From positions 1 to 10,132 of the forward strand of contig JAHJZF010000058.1 in the NCBI GenBank assembly GCA_018826645.1: DNA of 10,132 nucleotides, read 5' to 3'. Both the position numbers and the translations under genes were made by a program. The notes under the pieces were generated by a model. It was not told the origin of the DNA, did not search any database, and was given only the letters and a program-made list of their open reading frames with translations. Shown here one piece after another: positions 1 to 5,728 of this stretch. Each line of letters starts with the position of its first letter. Position 1 is the stretch's first letter. This DNA is from Patescibacteria group bacterium (GTDB taxonomy: Bacteria > Patescibacteriota > Minisyncoccia > UBA6257 > Colwellbacteraceae).

Positions 1-2636
1 AAATAAATCGTTGAACCGCCGACTTTAGTCGATATGTAATCTTTGCTAGCTTTCGTATCAAATTTTACTTGTTCCACATTAACCTCTTCTCTCAAAAGTT
101 CCACGAGTTCTTTATTGGTTTTGAGTCCTTTAGTGTTTTTAAGAATAATCGTTGCCATTTTTTGTCTTAGAGGTTCTTTAGCTTCGGCTCGGAGAGTGTG
201 AACCGCTGAAGAAAGGTCTCTAACGGTCGCCATCTTCTCTAGCAACTGTTTATTGGCAGATATTATTTGTTTATTGGTCTTAGGATAGTCGCAGAGATGG
301 ACGGAAACAGGGTCTTTGGCGCCTCTTAAGCTTTGATACATATATTCAGCCGTGAATGGGAGAGTCGGAGCTACGGCTTTGCTGAATTGGAGGAGAACAT
401 CGCGCAAGGTCGCCAAGGCTTGTTTGTCTCCATCGGCGAACCTATCTCTGCTTCGTCTGATGTACCAAGTCGATAAGTCTTCTATGAAGGGTTGAATAAC
501 ACGAGCGGATTTAGGGAAGTTAAATTCATCAAGTCCCTCACTGTATTCAAGAACAAATTCTTCAAGGCGTGTCTTTATCCACTTATCCAAAATATTTTTA
601 GAAGTAGATTTGGTTGGTTTCCAGTTATGGAGGTCGGCATAGGTTAAGAAATACTTGTGAGAGTTGTGAAGAATATTGATAACGTTGCGAGCTTCTTTAA
701 TCTCGTCCTCGTTCATGTTTGGGTCCTCTCCTAGCATTACTTTGCTGGCGGAAAAATAAAGACGTAGGGCTTCGGCTCCATAGTTTTCTATAGTCTGACG
801 AGGGTCGGGATAGTTGCCGTAGTTTTTGCTCATTTTCCTGCCGTCAGTTCCCATCAAGACGCCAGTGGTGACTACGTTAGTAAATGCAGGCTTTTTCTTT
901 AGGGCGCCAGCAAGGACGTGGAGATAATAGAACCATCCTCGGAGTTGCCCCGTGTATTCAATAATAAAGTCTGCAGGGAATCCAGAATCAAATCGAGCCC
1001 TATTTTTGAATGGGTAGTGGTCTTGGGCATATGGCATGGAGCCGGACTCGAACCAGACATCTAAAATCTCTTTGACCCGATAAGCTTTCTTGCCTGAAGG
1101 AAGAGTAAGGACTACTTCGTCTATGCCCGGACGGTGTAGGTCTGTAATCTTTTTGCCGGATAATTTTTCGATTTCTTTAATAGAGCCTACTACAATTCTT
1201 TCGCCATCTTTGGTTTCCCAAACAGGCAAGGGTGTTCCCCAATAGCGAGTGCGAGATAAGGACCAGTCTGGAGCAGTCTCTATGTTGTATTTAAAACGCT
1301 TATCCCCGAAGTGTGATGGAATCCAATTAATTTTTTTGTTAGTCGCTAGGAGCTCTTTGCGAATAGGGTCTAATCTCATAAACCAAGAGTCCTGTGCCAT
1401 ATAGATGAGGGGAGTGGCGCATCTATAGCAGTGGGGATAGGCATGGGAGATAGTTTCTTTTCGAACCAGAAGCTTCTTATCTTCTAGGCTTTTGATGATT
1501 AGTGGGTCGGCCTTTTTAAAATAGATTCCGGCCCAAGGGTCTTTGATAGTACTTATAAATTTTCCATCTTCGTCGAGCAGGACGGGAAGTTCTAATCTCT
1601 TAGCTTGTCCTAGGTTGAAGTCGTCTTCGCCAAAAGCCGGAGCTATATGGACAATGCCCGTTCCTTCGTCTGTCGTGGGGAAACTAGCTCCCCAAACTTT
1701 ATAATTGTTCTCATTCTTTTTGATGTCTATCTTAAAAATAGGGTTAAATGTTTCACCGACAAGTTCTTTGCCAAGCTGTAATTTGACCTGCTTCCATTTT
1801 TTAAGTTCTGGATAGCGTTCGAGCGCTTTCTCTGCAAGGATGTATTTTCTTTTTCCGTCCGTGATGGTCGCATATTTAATGCGTGGATTTATCGCTAAAC
1901 CATTGTTGGCCGGTAAGGTCCAAGGAGTAGTGGTCCAAGCTAAGATATAAGTATCTTTTTGGTTTTTGAGTTCAAAGGCGATGGTGACAGCCGGATCTTC
2001 AACGTCGCGATAGTTCTCGTTGGCGTCCATGGTTACTTCAAACTTAGAAAGAGGCGTGGCGCATCTTGGACAGTAAAGAGAGACTCTTTTGCCTTTATAT
2101 ATTAATCCGTCGTCGTAGAGTTTTTTGAATATCCAAATAACAGACTCCATATAACTTAGGTCGTCTGTTCGGTAAGGCTTGTCCATGTCGGCCCATCTGC
2201 CGATATGGTCTATATACCAGCGCCACTCTTTCGAGCCTTTAGCTACGTATTGGCGAGCGGCCTCGATAAATTTATCGACGCCAAGCTTCTCGATATCCTT
2301 CTTGACCTTAAGTCCGAGTTGTTCTTCAACTTTATTCTCGGCCGGCAATCCGTGAACATCCCAACCCCAGACGCGGGGGACGTAATAACCCTTCATGGTT
2401 TTGTATCGAGGAATTATATCTTTGGCGATGCTTGGTAGAAGAGTGCCATAGTGAGGCATGCCTGTGATGAAGGGTGGACCGTCGTAAAAAGAAAAAATCC
2501 TAGATTTTGGATTCTTCTTTAAGCTTTTCTCGTAGATTTTGTTTTTCTTCCAAAAAGAAAGAACTTCTTCTTCTTTTTCAAAAAGGGATTTGCGAGGGAG
2601 TTCTTTGAAATGTTTTTTATTAGAGCTTGTTGCCAT
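1..2636 (-). CDS. ileS: Isoleucyl-tRNA synthetase, eukaryote-like type, C-terminus cut by window edge
   Basis: Class I aminoacyl-tRNA synthetase that charges tRNA-Ile in the cytoplasm. The frame is open from ATG at 2636 to the window edge, about 878 residues; family members of this type are usually about 950-1050, so the anticodon-binding C-terminus lies outside. Visible motifs: the HIGH-equivalent PHYGT at residues 61-65 followed by GWDVHGLPAEN (91-101); the CP1 editing-domain motif TTTPWTLP (235-242); WGTPLPVW; GWFYYLH; and the signature KMSKN (601-605) followed by YGNYPDP. Two CxxC pairs (C189/C192 and C403/C406), each followed by ATPL, could bind zinc. The start is the first ATG 30 bp after the trpS stop. 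There is no Shine-Dalgarno sequence; a TATAGT (2648-2653) lies 11 nt before the ATG and may be a weak promoter, otherwise the gene is read through from trpS. IleS is favoured over ValRS or LeuRS because of the HYG and TTTPWTLPANN signatures. Confidence 0.95.
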   Translation of the reverse strand, partial: MATSSNKKHFKELPRKSLFEKEEEVLSFWKKNKIYEKSLKKNPKSRIFSFYDGPPFITGMPHYGTLLPSIAKDIIPRYKTMKGYYVPRVWGWDVHGLPAENKVEEQLGLKVKKDIEKLGVDKFIEAARQYVAKGSKEWRWYIDHIGRWADMDKPYRTDDLSYMESVIWIFKKLYDDGLIYKGKRVSLYCPRCATPLSKFEVTMDANENYRDVEDPAVTIAFELKNQKDTYILAWTTTPWTLPANNGLAINPRIKYATITDGKRKYILAEKALERYPELKKWKQVKLQLGKELVGETFNPIFKIDIKKNENNYKVWGASFPTTDEGTGIVHIAPAFGEDDFNLGQAKRLELPVLLDEDGKFISTIKDPWAGIYFKKADPLIIKSLEDKKLLVRKETISHAYPHCYRCATPLIYMAQDSWFMRLDPIRKELLATNKKINWIPSHFGDKRFKYNIETAPDWSLSRTRYWGTPLPVWETKDGERIVVGSIKEIEKLSGKKITDLHRPGIDEVVLTLPSGKKAYRVKEILDVWFESGSMPYAQDHYPFKNRARFDSGFPADFIIEYTGQLRGWFYYLHVLAGALKKKPAFTNVVTTGVLMGTDGRKMSKNYGNYPDPRQTIENYGAEALRLYFSASKVMLGEDPNMNEDEIKEARNVINILHNSHKYFLTYADLHNWKPTKSTSKNILDKWIKTRLEEFVLEYSEGLDEFNFPKSARVIQPFIEDLSTWYIRRSRDRFADGDKQALATLRDVLLQFSKAVAPTLPFTAEYMYQSLRGAKDPVSVHLCDYPKTNKQIISANKQLLEKMATVRDLSSAVHTLRAEAKEPLRQKMATIILKNTKGLKTNKELVELLREEVNVEQVKFDTKASKDYISTKVGGSTIY

Positions 2637-2666
2637 CGTTAATGGAGACTATAAAGCAATTGAAAC

Positions 2667-3644
2667 CTAAATTAAACCAGCCCTTTTCTTAACTTCGGCA
2701 AGTTTTTTCTCTGCAATGGGATTGGCTTTCTTGGCGCCCGCTTCAAGAATTTTCATAACACCCCTTCTATCTTTAAGGAGTTTCTTTCTCTTTGTCTGCA
2801 ACGGCTTCAAGAAGGCGACCATTTCTTTAGCTAGAGATTTTTTAAACCCTGCATATCCTTTTCCTTCGAATTCTTTAACTAGTTTTTCGGTGGATTTGCC
2901 GGATATGCTTGAGTAGATAGAAAGTAGGTTAGAAACGCCCGGTCTTTTCTTGGGGTCGAAGCTTATGGATGTTTGTGAATCTGTTTGGGCGGACATTATC
3001 TTCTTCTCAACAACTTTAGGTGGGTCTGATAGGAAGAGACACCCATTGGGCATGGTTTTAGACATCTTTTTAGTCGGGTCGCTGAGGCTCATTACTCGCG
3101 AGGTTTCATTGTGGAGTGCGTTGGGCAATTGGAAAGTCTTACCAAAACGTCCATTAAAGGTTTCTGCAATATCGCGAGTGAGCTCTAGGTGTTGTCTTTG
3201 GTCTTCGCCGACCGGAACGAAATTCGCATCATAGATAAGGATGTCGGCAGCCATCAGGATAGGGTAGTTTAGAAGTCCTGCGTTCGGTACGTGGCCAGCT
3301 TGAACCTTTTCTTTATATTCAATCATTCGATTAAGCTGCCCACTCGAAGTAACGGTTCCTAGAAGCCATGCCAGATTGTTATGGGCAGGAACGTCTGACT
3401 GTAAAAAGATGATAGATTTTTTTGGATCGATACCGGAGGCAAGGGCATCAACCGCCATATTAAATATTTGCTCTCGCTTTTCTTTCGGGTCGTATTTAGT
3501 GGTGAGGGCGTGATAGTCGGCTATGAAATAGAATCTTTTATAGTCTTTCTTTTGAAGTTCGACCAATTGTTTAATAGCTCCTAAATAATTGCCGATATGT
3601 AATTCGCCAGAAGGCTTAAGTCCGCTGACAATGATTTTTGACAT
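2667..3644 (-). CDS. trpS: Tryptophanyl-tRNA synthetase
   Basis: Class I aminoacyl-tRNA synthetase that activates tryptophan and charges tRNA-Trp. The product is 325 residues, the normal bacterial TrpRS size of about 330. Motifs seen: SGLKPSGELHIGNYLG (7-22, containing HIGN), the tryptophan-pocket region with GEDQRQH (147-153), and the KMSKS equivalent KMSKT (193-197). An in-frame ATG at 3677 would add 11 residues, but the family begins at about MSKIIVSG, and the extra codons overlap a TATAAT box placed exactly 6 nt before the ATG at 3644. The inner start was therefore chosen. No Shine-Dalgarno sequence precedes it, so a leaderless mRNA is likely. ileS follows 30 bp downstream with no terminator between, so the two synthetases are probably cotranscribed. 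Confidence 0.96.
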   Translation of the reverse strand: MSKIIVSGLKPSGELHIGNYLGAIKQLVELQKKDYKRFYFIADYHALTTKYDPKEKREQIFNMAVDALASGIDPKKSIIFLQSDVPAHNNLAWLLGTVTSSGQLNRMIEYKEKVQAGHVPNAGLLNYPILMAADILIYDANFVPVGEDQRQHLELTRDIAETFNGRFGKTFQLPNALHNETSRVMSLSDPTKKMSKTMPNGCLFLSDPPKVVEKKIMSAQTDSQTSISFDPKKRPGVSNLLSIYSSISGKSTEKLVKEFEGKGYAGFKKSLAKEMVAFLKPLQTKRKKLLKDRRGVMKILEAGAKKANPIAEKKLAEVKKRAGLI

Positions 3645-3650
3645 GTTTTT

Positions 3651-3677
3651 ATTATAGAGCAGGATAGCGCTTAACAA
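3651..3677 (-). promoter_or_regulatory. Promoter of trpS, leaderless type
   Basis: A perfect -10 box TATAAT (3656 down to 3651) is followed by exactly 6 nt and then the ATG at 3644. With usual spacing the first transcribed base would be the A of the start codon. A TTGTTA (3677-3672) is a possible -35 box, but the 15-bp spacer is short. The site lies just downstream of the mscL terminator, so it opens a new transcription unit. The box is read directly; its activity is inferred. Confidence 0.6.
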
Positions 3678-3720
3678 AAAGACAAAGACCCCCTAAATCA
3701 GCTTTGTTGATCGGGCGAAC

Positions 3721-3748
3721 AAAAAGGTCGCTGGAGAGCGACTTTTTT
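3721..3748 (-). terminator. Intrinsic terminator after mscL, nearly symmetrical
   Basis: The stem GTCGCT (3727-3732) and AGCGAC (3737-3742) closes a four-base loop and is flanked by A-runs and T-runs on both sides (3721-3725 and 3743-3748). On the minus strand it gives a GC-rich hairpin followed by CTTTTTGTT, about 40 bp after the mscL stop, and it should end the MFS-mscL transcript before the trpS promoter. The T-run on the plus strand means it could also work in that direction, but no plus-strand gene ends here. Confidence 0.75.
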
Positions 3749-3785
3749 GTTTTAGCCAAAACTTCGTCTTAGCTAGATATAAAGA

Positions 3786-4076
3786 CTAGTTTTTTTTCGC
3801 GTCTATTTTATCTAGCTTCAATCCTTTGACGCCGAAGTAAACAACAGCGGCGATAACAATGAAGTCAATGAAAGCCGTTATGAATTGGCCGTAAGTAACT
3901 GCGCCGACGGCGAGAGCGCTTAGCCCTTCGGTTGAACCGAGAAGGCTTCCGATAAGAGGCTGAATAATGTTCTGCACCAAAGAGGTAACAACTTTGCTGA
4001 CTGCTCCACCGAGGATGAAACCAACAGCTAGGCCGACCACTCCCTGTTCACGAATAAATTTAATGAATCCTTTCAT
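3786..4076 (-). CDS. mscL: Large-conductance mechanosensitive channel MscL, short form
   Basis: Homo-oligomeric inner-membrane channel that opens under membrane tension and releases solutes during osmotic downshock. The 96-residue product starts with the short amphipathic MKGFIKFIREQGVVGLAVGF, then TM1 with the tightly packed glycine/alanine pore stretch (residues 13-34, AVGFILGGAVSKVV), a short periplasmic loop, and TM2 (about 64-85, FITAFIDFIVIAAVVYFGVK). The well-studied E. coli protein has 136 residues; the difference is a shorter periplasmic loop and near absence of the C-terminal helical bundle, with only KLDKIDAKKN left. It lies 25 bp after the MFS stop in the same direction, and a terminator follows. 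No Shine-Dalgarno sequence or obvious -10 box is visible immediately upstream, so it is probably cotranscribed with the MFS gene. Family assignment is firm; that gating is retained is inferred. Confidence 0.93.
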   Translation of the reverse strand: MKGFIKFIREQGVVGLAVGFILGGAVSKVVTSLVQNIIQPLIGSLLGSTEGLSALAVGAVTYGQFITAFIDFIVIAAVVYFGVKGLKLDKIDAKKN

Positions 4077-4101
4077 TTAAATTTTCAATTTAACGACCTT
4101 T

Positions 4102-4698
4102 TTAGAGAACTTTCCTAGGAAGTCTGTAGATAAATATAGCTGCCCATAGTGAAAGCGCTCCCATTATAATAAAGATTGCATCAAATCCCATTTCGGCGGC
4201 TAAGTAACCTCCGCCAACAGCACCAATAGCTGCCGTGAAGTAAGACAAGGCTTCCCAGGCCCCCCATTCTCGTCCGCCCGTGCCTTTGTCTAAATGTTTT
4301 GAGAACACCTCATCATAGGCTGGGAATTTGGTAGCTTCTCCGAGACCAATTATAACTTGAGCAATCATAAGGGTCGCTAGGGAGTCAACAAATATATAGT
4401 AGAAAAAGCCAAAAGCTGTAATTAAGAAACCGGCCGAGATAATTAGTTCATCTTCTTTGACCCTATCGCTTAGACTCCCGACTATGAGAGTAGTAATACC
4501 AGCTGCAAAGGCAAAAACTCCAAACGTAAGACCGGCATCAACTAAATCGCCTCCTAGATCTTCCACAAACAGGGCGTAAATCGGACCAAGCATCGCTTTG
4601 GCCAAGAGCCATGCCCCGTCGGCCATCAAAAGCAATTTAATAGCTTTGTTGAACGGAACCTTGAGTCTTTTACGGTGTCGTCTATGGATTTTTAACAC
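4102..4698 (-). CDS. Half-size major facilitator superfamily protein (six membrane helices)
   Basis: Membrane protein of 198 residues resembling only the N-terminal half of an MFS transporter. Predicted helices lie at about 20-45, 54-76, 85-104, 107-125, 147-168 and 172-192. Between helices 2 and 3 is the MFS motif A form GSLSDRVKED (74-83). A normal MFS protein has about 400 residues and 12 helices. The stop here is clean, and only 25 bp separate it from mscL, so no second half or remnant of one is present. The start is GTG at 4698, chosen because the frame opens there and TATAAT lies 6 nt before it. A basic N-terminus (HRRHRKRLK) fits a cytoplasmic end. The substrate cannot be told. It may work as a dimer, or be a truncated former transporter still kept open. 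Confidence 0.75.
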   Translation of the reverse strand: MLKIHRRHRKRLKVPFNKAIKLLLMADGAWLLAKAMLGPIYALFVEDLGGDLVDAGLTFGVFAFAAGITTLIVGSLSDRVKEDELIISAGFLITAFGFFYYIFVDSLATLMIAQVIIGLGEATKFPAYDEVFSKHLDKGTGGREWGAWEALSYFTAAIGAVGGGYLAAEMGFDAIFIIMGALSLWAAIFIYRLPRKVL

Positions 4699-4704
4699 TT
4701 CTTA

Positions 4705-4710
4705 ATTATA
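4705..4710 (-). promoter_or_regulatory. -10 box before the MFS gene, leaderless spacing
   Basis: TATAAT (4710 down to 4705) is followed by 6 nt (TAAGAA) and the GTG at 4698, the same geometry as at trpS and secG. No good -35 hexamer is found at 16-18 bp; that position now falls in the decayed RNase J tail. There is no Shine-Dalgarno sequence. Promoter use is inferred from the box and its spacing. Confidence 0.5.
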
Positions 4711-4718
4711 TACCAAAT

Positions 4719-4772
4719 TTATCTTTGGGCTTTTATTATTATCGGTAGAATTATCGAACATCTGCGGGTTTT
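4719..4772 (-). pseudogene. Relic of an RNase J gene 3' end
   Basis: Read on the minus strand, 4772 down to 4719 gives KTRRCSIILPIIIKAQR and then TAA. This matches, in frame, the C-terminal tail of the intact RNase J in this window (KTRRRPMILPVIIEV, then stop). Nucleotide identity over 45 bp is 35/45. All ten differences are transitions, and eight are G or C in the intact gene but A or T here, as expected for decay under AT-biased mutation. Upstream of 4772 the similarity to RNase J stops abruptly, and the epimerase promoter begins 5 bp later. The relic stop codon lies 20 bp before the MFS start codon, suggesting that RNase J once sat directly upstream of the MFS gene. Confidence 0.75.
4728..4772 (+). 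repeat. Left direct repeat flanking the epimerase gene (45 bp)
   Basis: Pairs with 5732-5776 at a constant offset of 1004 bp, without gaps, 35 of 45 identical, including a perfect 12-base block at the right end (TCTGCGGGTTTT). The right partner is the functional end of the RNase J gene. The pair brackets the epimerase gene and its promoter completely. Confidence 0.8.
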
Positions 4773-4777
4773 ATCTT

Positions 4778-4804
4778 TTGACAATGCTATATGTAGGTGA
4801 TAAT
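4778..4804 (+). promoter_or_regulatory. Promoter of the epimerase gene
   Basis: A perfect -35 hexamer TTGACA (4778-4783) is followed after 15 bp by GATAAT (4799-4804, 5 of 6 consensus). Transcription would begin around 4811, leaving a leader of only about 5 nt before the ATG at 4816. An AGGTGA (4795-4800) resembles a Shine-Dalgarno core but lies 15 nt from the ATG and would be upstream of the predicted transcript start. The spacer is short of the ideal 17, which lowers confidence in the exact -10. Confidence 0.6.
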
Positions 4805-4815
4805 GATTTATATAT

Positions 4816-5724
4816 ATGAAAATCATTGTTACGGGTGGAGCAGGGTTCATAGCGTCGCATATAACAGACGCATATTTAGATATGGGGCATGACGTAGTCG
4901 TGATAGACGACATGTCTAAGGGAAAGGAAGAGAACTTAAATCCAAAAGCCCATTTTTATAAAACAGATATAACAGACAAAAAGGCTATAGACGAGATTTT
5001 TGAAAAAGAAAAACCAGACATAGTAAATCATCACGCTGCGATGATTGAAGTGGTGAGGTCCGTGAGAGAGCCTGGCCAGACAATCAGTGTCAACGTTGTG
5101 GGGACGGCTAATCTGCTTTCGGCTGCTGCGCAAAATAAGGTTAAGAAATTTATTTTTGCTTCTACCGGAGGCGCTATTTATGGTAGCCCTGAAGAAGTTC
5201 ATGTGGATGAATCTTATCCTCCTCAACCAGCGTCTCCATATGGCACCTCTAAATTATTGGCCGAGCAATTTATTGAACATTATTCTCGGGAAAACGATAT
5301 CGATTATGTGGTTCTTCGGTATGCAAATGTTTATGGAGAGAGGCAAGACTCTAAAGGAGAGGCGGGGGTTGTAGCTATTTTTTCTGACCTTATGCGAGCG
5401 GGTGAAAGGCCCACTATCTTTGGTGATGGAAGCAAGACTAGGGACTATGTTTATGTTGGAGATGTGGTGGAGGCCAATAAGCTGGCTCTTACAAACGGGA
5501 TTAACGATATATTCAATATTGGTAGAGGAGTCGAAGTGTCAGACCGTGAAATTTTCAATGCAGTAGCTAAGTCGATGGCGTTTAATGGAGAGCCTAAATT
5601 TGCCGAAGCTAGAGAAGGAGAGGTTCAAAGGATTTCATTAAATTTTGAAAAAGCCAAAAAACATCTTAATTGGGAACCAAAAGTAGGACTTGAAGAAGGC
5701 GTTAAAAGAGCCGTTCAGAAATAG
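4816..5724 (+). CDS. NAD-dependent epimerase/dehydratase, GalE-like (extended SDR)
   Basis: Cytoplasmic nucleotide-sugar enzyme of 302 residues, the usual length for bacterial and archaeal GalE-like proteins; it probably epimerises or dehydrates a UDP- or dTDP-linked hexose for surface glycans. The NAD-binding Rossmann motif is TGGAGFIAS (6-14), with Ala where the third Gly is usual (GFIGS). The acidic DD at 31-32 ends beta-2 and binds the NAD ribose. NHHAA (71-75), FASTGGAIYG (114-123) and the catalytic YGTSK (Y142, K146) follow, then RYANVYGERQ and the substrate-region GDGSKTRDYVYVGDV. It is the only plus-strand gene here, carries its own TTGACA promoter, and is bracketed by direct repeats of the RNase J 3' end, so it looks like a later arrival. 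The exact substrate cannot be read from sequence, so no symbol is given. Confidence 0.92.
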   Translation: MKIIVTGGAGFIASHITDAYLDMGHDVVVIDDMSKGKEENLNPKAHFYKTDITDKKAIDEIFEKEKPDIVNHHAAMIEVVRSVREPGQTISVNVVGTANLLSAAAQNKVKKFIFASTGGAIYGSPEEVHVDESYPPQPASPYGTSKLLAEQFIEHYSRENDIDYVVLRYANVYGERQDSKGEAGVVAIFSDLMRAGERPTIFGDGSKTRDYVYVGDVVEANKLALTNGINDIFNIGRGVEVSDREIFNAVAKSMAFNGEPKFAEAREGEVQRISLNFEKAKKHLNWEPKVGLEEGVKRAVQK

Positions 5725-5728
5725 CCTC

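Noticed and set aside
3645..3677. Longer trpS start at 3677, adding 11 residues
   Set aside because: The TrpRS family begins at the MSKIIVSGLKPSG region, and the added codons overlap a perfect TATAAT box placed 6 nt before the inner ATG.
2637..3785. T-box or other riboswitch upstream of the two aminoacyl-tRNA synthetases
   Set aside because: The leaders are too short (30 bp before ileS, probably none before trpS), and no T-box sequence or specifier stem is present.
4719..4913. 64-codon minus-strand open frame across the epimerase start
   Set aside because: Most of it is the reverse of the epimerase gene and promoter. Only its last 17 codons carry meaning, as the RNase J relic, reported separately.
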